NCBI RefSeq assembly: GCF_001584615.1
Contig: NZ_LQQC01000012.1
Location: 232,954-296,953, forward strand
Length of the DNA stretch: 64,000 nucleotides
From: Brevibacterium ravenspurgense
GTDB lineage: Bacteria > Actinomycetota > Actinomycetes > Actinomycetales > Brevibacteriaceae
Direction: 5' to 3'
The notes under the pieces were generated by a model. That model saw only the letters and a list, made by a program, of their open reading frames with translations, ran no database searches and was not told where the DNA came from. This document shows, one piece after another, positions 35,285 through 45,339 of this stretch. The number at the start of each line of letters is the position of its first letter. The stretch's first letter is position 1. The translations under genes were made by a program, and so were the position numbers.

Positions 35285-36409
35285 CTAGTCGACAGACCAC
35301 CCTCGGACGACTGTGTCGATCGGCTGAGCTTCTTTGCTGACCGGGCGGGGGTCCAGACGGCCGTGGGCAGAGAAGCGAGGTGCCGGTCGCGGTTGGGTGA
35401 CGCCGTCGACTTCCGTGTACGTGCCCCGGGCTTTCAGCTGGGGGTCGTCCAGTGCCTGTTCCATGGACCACACGGGGGCAACGCAGGCGTCGGTGGGGTC
35501 GAAGACCTCAGTCCAGTGCGCCAGCGGGTGCTGTGCGATGGTATCGGCGATGAGCTGGTGGACTTCGTCGAACTTCCGCGGGTCGAAGCGGCCCTTCTGG
35601 GTCCATTCGGGCAGCCCCAGGTGTTCGCGCAGCTCTTCGAAGAACTGCGGTTCCAGTGGTGCAACCGCAAGGTATTCGCCGTCGGAGGTTCGGTAGTAGG
35701 AGTACGAGGGCTGCGATCCGTCGAGGAAGTTCCGGCCGCGAGCGTCCTGCCACATGCCCGTGTCTTTCAGGGCCCACAGCATGGTGGCCAGTGTTGCCGT
35801 GCCGTCGACGATAGCGGCATCGATCACTTGGCCGCGCCCGGTGGAGCTGCGCTCAAACAGGGCAGCGAGGATGCCGGTGACCAAGAACATGGACCCACCC
35901 CCGAAGTCGCCAACAAGGTTCAGCGGCGGGACGGGAGCGCTGTCAGCGCTGCCGATGAGCGAGGCCATGCCGGTGCGCGCAATGTAGCCCATGTCGTGAC
36001 CTGCACGGTCTGCCAGCGGGCCGTCCTGCCCCCAGCCGGTCATACGGCCGTACACCAGGCCGGGATTGCGTTCGAGAAGCACATCCGGCCCCAGGCCAAG
36101 ACGCTCCATGACACCGGGGCGGAAGCCCTCAATGAGCACATCGGCCCGATCGAGCAGTTCGAGCACGCCTTTGATGGCCGCAGGGTCTTTCAGATCAGCT
36201 TCGACAATCCGGCGGCCGCGCGCCGTGACGTCAGATTTCTTGGCGTTGCCCGGCCTGTCGATTCGCACAACATCAGCGCCGAGGTCAGCCAGGATCATCG
36301 CGGCGTGCGGACCCGGGCCCAGTCCTGTGAACTCAACGACCTTCAGTCCGGCCAGCGGTCCTGCTGCGCCGGATTCCGTGTTGCCGCGTGCTGAGCTGTG
36401 CTGTGTCAT
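35285..36409 (-). CDS. CaiB/BaiF CoA-transferase (alpha-methylacyl-CoA racemase-like)
   Basis: A 374-residue class III CoA-transferase. The N-terminus has GLKVVEFTGLGPGPHAAMILADLGADVVRID, and RADVLIEGFRPGVMERLGLG and TGWGQDGPLADRAGHDMGYIA follow (shown in part), which are family signatures. The GHD motif contains the catalytic Asp of this family, and the length matches alpha-methylacyl-CoA racemase, an enzyme for beta-oxidation of branched fatty acids. That would fit the fad and bkd genes in this window. Substrate is not proven by sequence. Confidence 0.88.
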   Translation of the reverse strand: MTQHSSARGNTESGAAGPLAGLKVVEFTGLGPGPHAAMILADLGADVVRIDRPGNAKKSDVTARGRRIVEADLKDPAAIKGVLELLDRADVLIEGFRPGVMERLGLGPDVLLERNPGLVYGRMTGWGQDGPLADRAGHDMGYIARTGMASLIGSADSAPVPPLNLVGDFGGGSMFLVTGILAALFERSSTGRGQVIDAAIVDGTATLATMLWALKDTGMWQDARGRNFLDGSQPSYSYYRTSDGEYLAVAPLEPQFFEELREHLGLPEWTQKGRFDPRKFDEVHQLIADTIAQHPLAHWTEVFDPTDACVAPVWSMEQALDDPQLKARGTYTEVDGVTQPRPAPRFSAHGRLDPRPVSKEAQPIDTVVRGWSVD

Positions 36410-36500
36410 GGTGTCCCTTCTGCGACTGCTTTGTCATCTGGGTCACATATTAGACAGGGGCACTGACACAGCCGAACGGTGCTTGCCATTCGGACGCGCG

Positions 36501-36506
36501 TACACT
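36501..36506 (+). promoter_or_regulatory. -10 element of a probable leaderless promoter
   Basis: TACACT, seven bases before the ATG at 36514, with no ribosome binding site in between. Confidence 0.4.
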
Positions 36507-36513
36507 TGACGGC

Positions 36514-36786
36514 ATGGCAAAAGACACGTCGGTTTCACAGCATTCGGGTTCGTCCAAGGCCGTGTCCTATAAGGACACGTACACCTTCGGCATCATCACG
36601 GGCCTCATTGTGTTCGTGCTGACAATGATCTTCACCCGCGGCTGGCAGTCGTTCGAGCGCTTCGGTCTGGTGCTTCTCTACACCGCGGTCACGGCGATAG
36701 TGGTCACTGGTCTGGCCGCACTCATGAACTACATCGTGTCGAAGGACAAAACCGTCCATGATCCCGATTCGCCCGTGATGGACTGA
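36514..36786 (+). CDS. Small membrane protein of unknown function
   Basis: A 90-residue protein with a polar, Ser-rich N-terminus (about 25 residues), two hydrophobic helices (GIITGLIVFVLTMIF and LVLLYTAVTAIVVTGLAALM) and an acidic C-terminus. It stands alone, divergent from the CoA-transferase gene, with a leaderless-type promoter and its own terminator. No family recognised. Confidence 0.6.
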   Translation: MAKDTSVSQHSGSSKAVSYKDTYTFGIITGLIVFVLTMIFTRGWQSFERFGLVLLYTAVTAIVVTGLAALMNYIVSKDKTVHDPDSPVMD

Positions 36787-36794
36787 TTTGAATA

Positions 36795-36830
36795 AGAAAA
36801 AGAACGAGGCGCCCGCCTCGTTCTTTTTCT
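36795..36830 (+). terminator. Rho-independent terminator
   Basis: GAAAAAGAACGAGGCG pairs with CGCCTCGTTCTTTTTC, giving a long perfect stem with T-rich 3' side and A-rich 5' side. It ends the small membrane protein gene and could also work on the other strand. Confidence 0.85.
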
Positions 36831-36832
36831 TT

Positions 36833-36879
36833 CCCCGGTTTCGCTTCACTCACCTGGGGTGAGTGAAGCGAAACCGGGG
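36833..36879. repeat. Perfect 22-bp inverted repeat
   Basis: Arms at 36833-36854 and 36858-36879 are exactly complementary around a three-base loop (TGG). There is no T run on either side, so it is not a standard terminator. It lies directly after a real terminator and 28 bases before the end of the copper ATPase gene. Confidence 0.8.
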
Positions 36880-36907
36880 AGTGCGGATTAATCCTTGGTG
36901 CAAGCAG

Positions 36908-39145
36908 CTATTTGAACCGAAGCAACCGCAGGCTGTTGAGCACAACAAACACTGAACTGAACGCCATGGCGGCCCCTGCGATCATGGGGTCGAGTTTGCC
37001 CGATACCGCGATGGGCACAGCCAGCACGTTGTAGATGAATGCCCAAAACAGGTTCTGCTTAATGCTGCGAACAGTGCGGTGGGATAGGCGGATAGCCTGC
37101 GGAATCTGCTGTGGGTCCGAACGCATGAGTGTAATGTCCGAAGCCGCAATCGCAACATCGGTTCCCGTGCCCATCGCTACGCCCAGATCCGCCCCGGCCA
37201 GGGCAGCAGCGTCATTGACTCCGTCGCCGACCATCGCAACACTGCGGCCTTCAGTCTGGAGGGCCTGAACGTGCGCGTACTTGTCCTCCGGCTTCACACC
37301 CGCGTGGACTTCGTCAATGCCGATGGCGTCAGCCACCGCCTGTGCGGACACCGGGTTGTCGCCGGTCAGCAGAACAGCGCGCAGACCGAGTTCGTGCAGT
37401 TCGTCAATGGCAGGCTTGGCGGAGTCCTTGATTGTGTCGGCCACCCAGGCCCGGCCCCGGAATTCACCATCAACCGCAACAGCAACCTCAGTCGCAGCCG
37501 GGTGGTCAGCAACCTCCGGGACAGCAACACCCTGGTCAGCCAGAAGCGCCGAGCTTCCAACGAGAACCTTGTGCCCATCAACTGTGGCAGTGATCCCGCC
37601 ACCTGAGATGATCGCAAAATCGGTGACTTCACGACTAACGGAAACAGGCGAATCTGAGCCAGCCTCCGCCTCGTCAATGTGGGAAGCGGCCTGAACAACA
37701 GCGCGAGAGATCGGGTGCTCGCTGGCACTCTCGGCAGCGGCGGCGAGCGTCAGATCGTCAGGTGTCAGATCGTGCGAAACCACCCGCATGCGGCCCTCGG
37801 TGACGGTGCCGGTCTTGTCCAGCACGACGGTGTCGAGCGTGCGGGCTGCTTCCATGGTCTCGGGTCCGGAGACCAGAATGCCCAGCTGCGAACCGCGGCC
37901 AGACGACACTGCGAGCGCGGTCGGTGTGGCCAGTCCCAGCGCGCACGGGCAGGCGATGACGACGACCGTGATCGCGGCGTGCAGACCGTAAATCCAGTCG
38001 CCGCCGATAATGCCCCACCCCAACAGGGTGAGCACGGCGATGCCCAAAATCGTGGGCACGAAAACTGCGGAAATCGAATCGGCAATGCGCTGCGCGGCAG
38101 GTTTGCCGGTTTGGGCGCGGGCGACTAGGCGGGACATTTCGGCAAGAGTGGTGTCCGAACCGACGCGATCGGCCCGCACCGTCAAAGTGCCCGAGGTGTT
38201 CATGGTTGCGCCCGTGACCTTCGAACCCTCGGTGACCTCGACGGGTGCGGATTCGCCTGTCAGCATGGATTCATCAACGGCTGAAGTACCGCCGACAACT
38301 GTGCCGTCAGCGGCAATTGTTTCGCCGGGGCGGACGCGGAAAACATCGCCCACGCGCAGCTGATCAGCGGGGATAGTGCGCTCAGTGACCCGTCCGTCAG
38401 CGTCGGTTTCAACCAGCAGCGCCACTTTTGAGCCCAGGTTGATAAGTTCACGCAGCGCCTTCGTGGCATTCGACTTGGCGCGGTGCTCCAGCACGCGCCC
38501 TGCCAGTAGGAACACTGTGACGGCGACGGCGGCCTCGAACCACACGTGCGCATTGTGCGGCAGAACCCAATTTCCGGCCGCTGCCTGCGCGAAAACAGTC
38601 CACAGCGAATACAGGGTCGCGGTGATGACACCCACTGAAATCAGGGTGTCCATTGTGGAGGAAAAACCGCGTGCGGCCTTGAACGCCGCCTCGTGGAACG
38701 GCCACGCGCCCCACGTCACAACCGGCAGCGACAGCGCAAGAATCAGCCAGTGCCATCCTGGGAAATGCCACGACATGACCATCGAAATGGCGATGACCGG
38801 CGCCCCGAGGATTGCGCTGACAATCAGGCGGGTACGGAAGCGGGAGGCGAGATCCGGTTCGTCTGCTGGGTCCTCAAAGGACTGCACCGACGCCCCGTAG
38901 CCGGTCTTTTCGACCACTGCGATGAGGTCCTCGTCGGTGACATCTGAGCTGACCTCGACGTGAGCCGAGTTCAGAGGCAGGTTGACCACCGCCTCGACCC
39001 CGTCAAGCCGGTTGAGCTTCTTCTGCACCCGTGACGAGCATGACGCGCACGTCATGCCGGTAATGGCAAGGTCGACTTCCCGGACTTGTGTTGCCGAGGT
39101 GGAGCTTCCGATCGGGTCTGGGTGTTCGGCTGGGGTGGGGGTCAT
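36908..39145 (-). CDS. copA: Copper-translocating P-type ATPase
   Basis: A 745-residue P1B-type ATPase. One N-terminal metal-binding domain has [11 protein letters not shown] (near 27-37). Eight hydrophobic helices include the CPC ion motif in [17 protein letters not shown]. The actuator has TGESAPVEV, the phosphorylation site is DKTGTVTEG, and the hinge has [10 protein letters not shown]. The CPC motif and chaperone neighbour indicate Cu(I) export. The ATG at 39145 overlaps the copZ stop by four bases; an in-frame extension upstream is an artefact of reading through copZ in another frame. Confidence 0.93.
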   Translation of the reverse strand: MTPTPAEHPDPIGSSTSATQVREVDLAITGMTCASCSSRVQKKLNRLDGVEAVVNLPLNSAHVEVSSDVTDEDLIAVVEKTGYGASVQSFEDPADEPDLASRFRTRLIVSAILGAPVIAISMVMSWHFPGWHWLILALSLPVVTWGAWPFHEAAFKAARGFSSTMDTLISVGVITATLYSLWTVFAQAAAGNWVLPHNAHVWFEAAVAVTVFLLAGRVLEHRAKSNATKALRELINLGSKVALLVETDADGRVTERTIPADQLRVGDVFRVRPGETIAADGTVVGGTSAVDESMLTGESAPVEVTEGSKVTGATMNTSGTLTVRADRVGSDTTLAEMSRLVARAQTGKPAAQRIADSISAVFVPTILGIAVLTLLGWGIIGGDWIYGLHAAITVVVIACPCALGLATPTALAVSSGRGSQLGILVSGPETMEAARTLDTVVLDKTGTVTEGRMRVVSHDLTPDDLTLAAAAESASEHPISRAVVQAASHIDEAEAGSDSPVSVSREVTDFAIISGGGITATVDGHKVLVGSSALLADQGVAVPEVADHPAATEVAVAVDGEFRGRAWVADTIKDSAKPAIDELHELGLRAVLLTGDNPVSAQAVADAIGIDEVHAGVKPEDKYAHVQALQTEGRSVAMVGDGVNDAAALAGADLGVAMGTGTDVAIAASDITLMRSDPQQIPQAIRLSHRTVRSIKQNLFWAFIYNVLAVPIAVSGKLDPMIAGAAMAFSSVFVVLNSLRLLRFK

Positions 39146-39357
39146 TTGACGATGGTGTAGCCGGCTTCGTCGATTGCGTCGTTGAGGTCGGCTTCGGCCA
39201 GCGGTGTGGCCGATTCGATGGTGACCGGGGAGATTCCGCCTTCGACGAGTTCGACGTTGACGGACTGCACGCCGTCGATTGCGCCGACTTCGTCCTTGAC
39301 TGCATTGACGCAGTGGTTGCAGGTGAGGCCGGAAACGTTGATGGTCGTCGTAGCCAT
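39142..39357 (-). CDS. copZ: Copper chaperone CopZ
   Basis: A 71-residue heavy-metal-associated domain. The copper ligand motif is [11 protein letters not shown] (near 10-20). It delivers Cu(I) to the metal-binding domain of CopA, whose gene overlaps its stop. AGGAGGG precedes the ATG on the minus strand. The usual regulator CsoR or CueR is not in the window and I could not identify an operator in the 212-base gap upstream. Confidence 0.92.
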   Translation of the reverse strand: MATTTINVSGLTCNHCVNAVKDEVGAIDGVQSVNVELVEGGISPVTIESATPLAEADLNDAIDEAGYTIVK

Positions 39358-39504
39358 AAGCCCTCCTAAAGTTCAGGCGATGCCGTGCGGGGCTTCGCCG
39401 TGGCATTGAGTTTCGGGTGCCCACCGAGCTGGCGTGTGCCGCTGGTTAGGTGGGCCTACCGGGGCAACGACGACACCCGCCAGAACATTCCATGGGGTGG
39501 GTGT

Positions 39505-39569
39505 GGTGGCCAAACGCTGGTAGGTTTTTGTTCAGCACCGCCCTAAGCATCCGCTGGAGGTCACCGTCT
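39505..39569 (+). repeat. Upstream region shared with 45340-45410
   Basis: The 65 bases before the ATG at 39570 are nearly identical to those before the paralogue at 45411, including AACGCTGGTAGGTTTTTG and TTCAGCACCGCCC. The GGAGG ribosome binding site lies in this block. It probably holds the shared promoter. Confidence 0.75.
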
Positions 39570-40016
39570 ATGAATCTGGACCCGACTGCTCTGCTGCTTG
39601 GCATTGGCATGCTTCTCGGTGGGGGTCTCGGCTGGACCTTCTACATGAAGGCGATACGAAAAAAGCCTGAAACCGAAGAGTGGTACGACTCGGCTGATGG
39701 TTGGGAGAGCGGCGTCACGGACCGCGATGCCTCCCTGTATTTGGTTCCCTTCGGTTCACTGTTCTTCTTTCTTTTCGGGTTCCTAATGCTGCTGTCCTGC
39801 TTCACTATCCCAGACTCGGTCAAACCGGTGCTTTTCTGTGTGTACGCAGTGGCTGCCGCCCTTCCGGTTATCGGCATGATCGGAATTATGGGAGTCCCGC
39901 TGCCGTGGCCTATTGTGCCGCGCTGGGTCGTCGACATCCGCAAGAAGAAGCGCGCCCGAGCCCGCGAGCGCCGAGCAGCCAAGAGGGCGGCGAAGAGGGC
40001 AGAAAAGAACAAGTAG
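39570..40016 (+). CDS. Small membrane protein, paralogue A
   Basis: A 148-residue protein with an N-terminal hydrophobic helix (LLLGIGMLLGGGLGWTF), a conserved polar segment (RKKPETEEWYDSADG…SGVTDRDASLYLVP), two further helices and a very basic Lys/Arg/Ala tail. The sequence closely matches the gene at 45411. GGAGG precedes the ATG. I do not recognise a family. The two copies lie in the same direction on either side of the hydantoinase block. Confidence 0.75.
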   Translation: MNLDPTALLLGIGMLLGGGLGWTFYMKAIRKKPETEEWYDSADGWESGVTDRDASLYLVPFGSLFFFLFGFLMLLSCFTIPDSVKPVLFCVYAVAAALPVIGMIGIMGVPLPWPIVPRWVVDIRKKKRARARERRAAKRAAKRAEKNK

Positions 40017-40036
40017 GGCGGCCGAGGTGGAACCGA

Positions 40037-40076
40037 CTTGGCCGGGACATCCTCCTCAGAGGACATCCCGGCCAAG
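40037..40076. terminator. Hairpin between convergent genes
   Basis: CTTGGCCGGGA pairs with TCCCGGCCAAG; inside, TCCTC pairs with GAGGA after a two-base mismatch, with a CTCA loop. It lies between paralogue A and the end of hyuB. There is no long T run, so it may be a bidirectional attenuating hairpin. Confidence 0.6.
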
Positions 40077-40091
40077 CCAGCTCCAAATCTG

Positions 40092-42050
40092 TCAGCTCCA
40101 GTGAGTCTGTGAGCGCTTGCGCATGAGCGCCCGGTATTCCTCTGTTGTCTTCGGGTAGAGCTCACCGGTGCCCCAGTCGAGCACAACTCCGTAGCGGCGG
40201 ATGACATCGTGGACGCTCAGATCGCCCTTGCTGTAGCGCTCTGCCACAGACGAAGCGTCTTCTTCCAACCAGCCATCGCGCTGCGAGCGGATTTCTTCGC
40301 GCTTAGCTTCGGTTGCATCGAAGTCGATTTCGTACTTGTCGAGTTCAGGGTCGATCGGCGTGATGACAACGCCGTAGTCGAGTTCGGCTCGCTCAAGCGA
40401 AACGTATTCGTCGATGACGTCCTCAAGCACATCCTCCGGCTTGCGCTTCAGCGGGTCACCAAAGCCGCCGCCGCCAGCAGACGGACGGGTGAACGTGTCA
40501 CCGGGACCAACCGGAACATTCGAGAACGTGGCACCCAGGTAGCGGCTGTCCTCAGTGTCAGGGTTGAGCCACACGCCGTGCGGAATCGACGGCAGGCCAC
40601 CGTTGATTCCCCACGTGACAGACCGTCCGCGGTCACAGCAGTAGCTCATGACGGTACGCGCAGCATCGGTGAGCATACCGCCCTTCGAAATACCGCATCC
40701 GCCGCGGAATTGTCCCGGTCCACCGGAGTCGGTGGCGATGGCGTGCTCGGTTGTGAGAACCGGGCTCAAACGCTCCTGACCTTCGATCGGCTGCACGGCA
40801 AGACCCGTGCCGAAAACCGGTGCGGTGGCAGACGAACCGTCCTTCGTGGAGCGCCCACCCCAGCCGCCGGCCATCCAGTCGTACCACATGAAGTACTGGT
40901 CATCGTCGGTTCGCGCATCATGGCCGCCGACCAGCAGATACTCCAGGTTGAACGCGCATGCCATGGCACGGTCCGGCATGACCTGAGACCACAGTTCGAA
41001 GCAGGCGTTCATGACCTTTTCATACGGACCGGAGCAGAAGCCGGTCACAGCGTGCGGCCAGCCGGCATTGATCACAGTGCCCTCTTCGCCGATCTCGGCG
41101 GTCACCGCCTCATAGAAGCCGGAGTTGAGCGGCACCTCGGGGAAGAAGGACTTTGTTCCCGCATAGATGGCCGAGAACGTGGTGCCGTAGCCGGAGTTGA
41201 GGAACGTCGACACGGCAGGTGCGCCCGAAACGTCATAGTGGATGCCTTCGTCATCAAGCGTGAGCTTCACCGTGATCGGCACCATGCCTTCGCCGTGGGC
41301 CGGGTCGAAGTCAAGGTAGTCAGTCGTCTCCCACGTGCCCTGCGGCAGCTGCTTGAGGTTCTCCAGAACTGTGCGGCACACGTAGTCCTGGGTTTCCTGC
41401 ATGGCGGCCTTCACCGTGTCGAAGCCGTACTTGTCGACCAGGCGAATGACTTCGCGGGCACACACGTCGGTTGCTTTCGACTGGGCACGCAGGTCGCCGA
41501 GAGCGCTTTCGGGATCACGGGTGTTCGACACCAGAAGCTGAGCAACATCGTGAAGGAACTCGCCCTTGCGCCATACGCGCACAGGCGTGATGCGCAGGCC
41601 CTCACTGAAGTGCTCGGTTGCATTGACGTCGAATGAACCGGGCACATTGCCGCCGATGTCCGCCCAGTGGCCCTTGTTCTGTGCGTAGCCGATGATCTTG
41701 CCCTCTGCGAAGATCGGGCGGATGAAGCTCACGTCATTGAAGTGCGTGCCGCCCCGATAGGGGTCGTTGACGGCAAAGACGTCACCTTCGTTGATGTCAT
41801 CGCCGAACTGTTCAAGCACCGCCTTGCACTGGAAGTGCAGCGTGCCGACGTGCACGGCGATATCGCCGCTTCCCTGCATGACCGTGTTGCCTTCGGCATC
41901 GCACAGAGCAGAGCTGAAGTCGCGCGAATAGATGACGAAGGAATAGCAGGTTCGAAGAATCTGCTCGCTCATGAGGTCAACGCTCGTTGCAAAAGCGTTC
42001 TTCAGAACCTCAAAGGTGACTGGATCGAGTTCGTGCTGTGCGGTGGTCAC
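40092..42050 (-). CDS. hyuB: Hydantoinase B / oxoprolinase beta-type subunit
   Basis: A 652-residue HyuB protein. Early LDPVTFEVLKNAFATSVDLM, the SRDFSSALCD segment and the late GGGGFGDPLKR(K) motif are typical of the B subunits of N-methylhydantoinase, 5-oxoprolinase and acetone carboxylase relatives. It forms the catalytic complex with HyuA for ATP-driven opening of a lactam or related ring. The GTG start overlaps the hyuA stop by four bases. The exact substrate is open. Confidence 0.9.
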   Translation of the reverse strand: MTTAQHELDPVTFEVLKNAFATSVDLMSEQILRTCYSFVIYSRDFSSALCDAEGNTVMQGSGDIAVHVGTLHFQCKAVLEQFGDDINEGDVFAVNDPYRGGTHFNDVSFIRPIFAEGKIIGYAQNKGHWADIGGNVPGSFDVNATEHFSEGLRITPVRVWRKGEFLHDVAQLLVSNTRDPESALGDLRAQSKATDVCAREVIRLVDKYGFDTVKAAMQETQDYVCRTVLENLKQLPQGTWETTDYLDFDPAHGEGMVPITVKLTLDDEGIHYDVSGAPAVSTFLNSGYGTTFSAIYAGTKSFFPEVPLNSGFYEAVTAEIGEEGTVINAGWPHAVTGFCSGPYEKVMNACFELWSQVMPDRAMACAFNLEYLLVGGHDARTDDDQYFMWYDWMAGGWGGRSTKDGSSATAPVFGTGLAVQPIEGQERLSPVLTTEHAIATDSGGPGQFRGGCGISKGGMLTDAARTVMSYCCDRGRSVTWGINGGLPSIPHGVWLNPDTEDSRYLGATFSNVPVGPGDTFTRPSAGGGGFGDPLKRKPEDVLEDVIDEYVSLERAELDYGVVITPIDPELDKYEIDFDATEAKREEIRSQRDGWLEEDASSVAERYSKGDLSVHDVIRRYGVVLDWGTGELYPKTTEEYRALMRKRSQTHWS

Positions 42051-44086
42051 TTTTCAACTCCATTGTCCAAAGTGATGCGGATGTTGTGCCATTCGTCGAT
42101 TTCAGCCGTGCAGTACGGCGGAACGACCGTGGTGCTGTCCAGCTGATCGATGATGGCCGGACCTTCGATCACCATGCCCCAACCGAGTTCATCGCGGTTG
42201 TAGATGGGAGTGTCGGTCCATTCACCGTTCCAGCGCACCTGGCGGGTGGAAACCGGTTCGGCAGTCGAGGTGGTCTTCTCCTTTTCGGGAACAAAGCTCG
42301 GCTTGGGTGTGCGTCCAATGGCCTTGACGTGGATCTGGTAGATCTCAACCGGTTTGTCGTCCTGACGGAACGAATAGCGGCGCTCGTGTTCTTCGTGGAA
42401 GGTTTGGATGGCCTCAGCCAGGCCGCCTTCCTGCGTGATCGGCACCTGCAGCGAACGCCACTGGCCGTGATAGCGCATCGAAATGCCGCGCTGGATTGTC
42501 GAGTCTTCGGCAGCGACACCCTCAGCGCGCAGTCGCTCCCACGCCTCGTCTTCCAAACGACCGTAGGCGGCGGACAGTTCGTCGGTGTCTGCGTTCTTGG
42601 CGTCAGCGTCGAACATCTCCGACAGGTCGTGCTGGATGTCGACCAGCAGGCAGCCCATAGCCGAGTGCACGCCCGGGTTCGGGGGAACAATGACGGCGGG
42701 GATGCCGAGTTCACGAGCAACATCAGCACCGTGGAGTGCACCCGCACCGCCGAATGCGACAAGCGCGAATTCACGCGGATCGAGCCCGCGGCGGATGGAC
42801 ACCAGGCGCACAGCATCAGCCATGTTGGCGTTGGCAACCTGGAGGATCGCCTCTGCGGCATCGTCCGTGTCCATGTTCAGCGGCTTCGCGATGTCACGCT
42901 CGATGACGGTCTTCGAGCGGCTCTTGTCGAGTGACATAGCGCCGTCGGCAAGGTCTGTGCCCAACCGTCCCAGCAACAGGTTGGCGTCCGTGTTCGTCGG
43001 GGCATCACCGCCGAGGCTGTAGCAGGCCGGACCGGGGTCAGCACCGGCCGACTGGGGTCCGTTGCGCAGGGAGCCGGCGATGTCGATGTGAGCCAGGGAT
43101 CCACCTCCGGCGCCGATGGTGAGTACCTCGATGCTGGGGAACACGATGGGGTGGCCGAACTCGACTTCCCACCTGTGGGTGGTGCGCAGGTTGCCGCGGT
43201 CGACCAGAGAAATATCGGTCGAGGTGCCGCCCATGTCGAGCCCGACCGCGTTTTCGTAACCGCACTGCAGGGCGACGTGCTGGGCTGCGATGGCGCCCGC
43301 AGCAATGCCAGATGCGGCAAGGCGCACCGGCAGCTTCTTCACCAGCGGGGGAGTCATGGATCCGCCGCCGGAGTGCAGCAGCAGGAGGTCACCGTCGTAG
43401 CCGCCGTCAGTGAGCTTTTCGTCAAGCTGTTCGACGTAGTCCGACACGAGCGGGCCCAGCAGCGCATTGGCCGTGGCGGTGGTGAAGCGGTCGTGCTCGA
43501 AGATTTCCGGCAGCACTTCCGCCGAGTTCGTCACCGCGACGTCGGGAAGTTCACGACGGAGGATTTCGACCATCCGATTTTCGTTTTCCGCATTCGCGTA
43601 CGAATTGATGAAGCACACCGCAACGGTCTTCACACCGCGACGACGCAGCAGGCCGGCAAGTTCGACCGCTTCGTCTTCATCCAGGGGTGTGACAACACGG
43701 CCGGAGTAATCGATCCGCTCGGTGACTTCGAAGCGGTCGCGGCGGCGAATGTACGGCGGGGACACGTCCTTGTAGGCGTCCCACAGGTCGTCCTTTGTGC
43801 CGTCGCGGATCTCAATGACATCCCGGAAGCCCTTCGTGGTGACAAGCGCGGCCTCGGGGAACCGCCGGGTGATGAGCGCGTTGGTTGCCACGGTCGTGCC
43901 GTGGGAGAAAAGCTCAACGTCTTCGAGGTTGATCTCACCGCGCTTCACGCCGTTGAGAATGGCCTCCATGGGGTTTGAGGGAGTCGACGGGACTTTTGTC
44001 ACGCGCATCGACTTGGTTTTTTCGTCAAAAATACAGACGTCGGTAAAGGTTCCTCCGACATCGACAGCGACACGAAGTGGTTTCAC
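42047..44086 (-). CDS. hyuA: Hydantoinase A / oxoprolinase alpha-type subunit
   Basis: A 679-residue HyuA protein. The N-terminal VAVDVGGTFTDVCIFD is the ATP-binding signature of this actin-like fold, and VGLDMGGTSTDISLVD near 230-245 is the second phosphate loop. Late FALVAFGGAGALHG is also conserved. It starts with GTG after AAAGGAG and overlaps hyuB. A PucR-type regulator gene is divergent, so the pair is probably induced by its substrate. Confidence 0.9.
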   Translation of the reverse strand: MKPLRVAVDVGGTFTDVCIFDEKTKSMRVTKVPSTPSNPMEAILNGVKRGEINLEDVELFSHGTTVATNALITRRFPEAALVTTKGFRDVIEIRDGTKDDLWDAYKDVSPPYIRRRDRFEVTERIDYSGRVVTPLDEDEAVELAGLLRRRGVKTVAVCFINSYANAENENRMVEILRRELPDVAVTNSAEVLPEIFEHDRFTTATANALLGPLVSDYVEQLDEKLTDGGYDGDLLLLHSGGGSMTPPLVKKLPVRLAASGIAAGAIAAQHVALQCGYENAVGLDMGGTSTDISLVDRGNLRTTHRWEVEFGHPIVFPSIEVLTIGAGGGSLAHIDIAGSLRNGPQSAGADPGPACYSLGGDAPTNTDANLLLGRLGTDLADGAMSLDKSRSKTVIERDIAKPLNMDTDDAAEAILQVANANMADAVRLVSIRRGLDPREFALVAFGGAGALHGADVARELGIPAVIVPPNPGVHSAMGCLLVDIQHDLSEMFDADAKNADTDELSAAYGRLEDEAWERLRAEGVAAEDSTIQRGISMRYHGQWRSLQVPITQEGGLAEAIQTFHEEHERRYSFRQDDKPVEIYQIHVKAIGRTPKPSFVPEKEKTTSTAEPVSTRQVRWNGEWTDTPIYNRDELGWGMVIEGPAIIDQLDSTTVVPPYCTAEIDEWHNIRITLDNGVEK

Positions 44087-44118
44087 GAATACTCCTTTGT
44101 TTCATGATGTGCCTCCCA

Positions 44119-44136
44119 GTGTGGTTCGGAGCACAC
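44119..44136. promoter_or_regulatory. Candidate operator between hyuA and the PucR gene
   Basis: GTGTG and CACAC form a dyad with an eight-base spacer in the 127-base divergent gap. A direct repeat GTGGTTC occurs at 44121-44127 and again about 17 bases further. Both are weak signals. Confidence 0.25.
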
Positions 44137-44213
44137 CGTGGTTCAATGGTGAAAACGAAGTCTTCCCCGGCCGTTTTTGTAGATTCTCCAAAGGCGTCGA
44201 AAGGGGAGGTGCC

Positions 44214-45326
44214 ATGGACGCTGAAGAAAGGCTCGCCGCTGTTGAGGCCCTGCTGCGGGCCATGGGTTCGCCCGATCCTCTGGGCGCTGTAGTTCGCCAG
44301 CTCAATGCCTATGTCGACGGCGGGGCGATTATCTTCGACCACTCGGCCAATCCTGTTCGCGCTGCCGGGAGGGCGCCCGTGCATCTGCTTGCGGCTTCTC
44401 TGGATAACGGCATTGCCGAGGGGCAGCTGCAGTTGGGGCGGTGGCGTGCTTTGGTGCGCGCTGTGACGATTCGCGGCAGCCGCTACTGTGCGGTTCTCGT
44501 TGGGTCGGACGAAGGTTTTATGCAGGATGACGGCCTGTGGTTGCTTGAGCGTCTTGAGGCAGTGTTGGCAAGTCTTGACGGTGTAGCAGCATTTGCTGCC
44601 TATGAGCGTGTGCGCTGGTCCGAGCAGATTCTCCGCCAGCTGGAATCGGGTGTTCTGACAGCGCGCGTGCCGTATTACTGGGACAGTCTGGAGCGGTTGG
44701 GGTTCACGGTCTACTCTCCCGTGGTCTACGTGCGCGGCACGGTGAATGTCGAACCGGCCTCGCTTGTCGAAGAAACCGAGAAGTTGGCCGCCGACGGGGG
44801 AATCGCGCTGATCCATCAGTCAATCAGCGGGGATGAGCGCTCCACCTTTCGCATGCTCATCAGCGCTGACCTGAACATTGTGGACGCTCTCCGTGAGATC
44901 GAGGGTGTGGAATCGGCAGGGGTTTCCGAGGTGTTCGACGACCTGGGCACGGTTCCGGATCATGCGGCAGCGGCAATCCGCGCTGAGCGGATGGCGATCA
45001 ACCGGGGGCGAAAAGTGCAGACCGTTGTTGAGCTTCGACCTTTGGAGTGGCTGCTGGCACAGCGTCCTTCGCGTTTGGACTATTCGCAGTTCGACCGGTT
45101 TGCGGCCGTCATCGCCGACAAACAGGACCTGGTCTCCACGGTGTGCGCCTATATTCAGCATGACCAGAGCGTTGATAAGTGCGCAGAAGCGCTGTCCATT
45201 CACCCGAACACCGTGCGGTATCGCCTAAGCCAGATCGAGCAGGCCCACGGTGAGTCGATGAAGAACGTCGACTTTCTGGCGAGCCTCTCCATTGCGCACC
45301 TGTGGCGGGAGGGCGCGGCGCTCTGA
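44214..45326 (+). CDS. PucR-family transcriptional regulator
   Basis: A 370-residue regulator. The C-terminal helix-turn-helix reads SVDKCAEALSIHPNTVRYRLSQIE, the PucR/CdaR-type domain. The middle holds a GGDEF-like region and the N-terminus an uncharacterised ligand domain. I chose the ATG at 44214 because GGGGAGG lies six bases upstream; the frame stays open further up only by chance over hyuA. Divergent position suggests control of hyuA-hyuB by their substrate. Confidence 0.88.
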   Translation: MDAEERLAAVEALLRAMGSPDPLGAVVRQLNAYVDGGAIIFDHSANPVRAAGRAPVHLLAASLDNGIAEGQLQLGRWRALVRAVTIRGSRYCAVLVGSDEGFMQDDGLWLLERLEAVLASLDGVAAFAAYERVRWSEQILRQLESGVLTARVPYYWDSLERLGFTVYSPVVYVRGTVNVEPASLVEETEKLAADGGIALIHQSISGDERSTFRMLISADLNIVDALREIEGVESAGVSEVFDDLGTVPDHAAAAIRAERMAINRGRKVQTVVELRPLEWLLAQRPSRLDYSQFDRFAAVIADKQDLVSTVCAYIQHDQSVDKCAEALSIHPNTVRYRLSQIEQAHGESMKNVDFLASLSIAHLWREGAAL

Positions 45327-45339
45327 TTCTTCTGGCTAG

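Noticed and set aside
39358..39569. CsoR-type copper operator before copZ
   Set aside because: GC-rich stretches are present but I could not find a convincing symmetrical TACCC/GGGTA element.
40209..41636. A 475-codon open frame on the plus strand
   Set aside because: It is antisense to hyuB, which has full family signatures and an overlapping partner gene.
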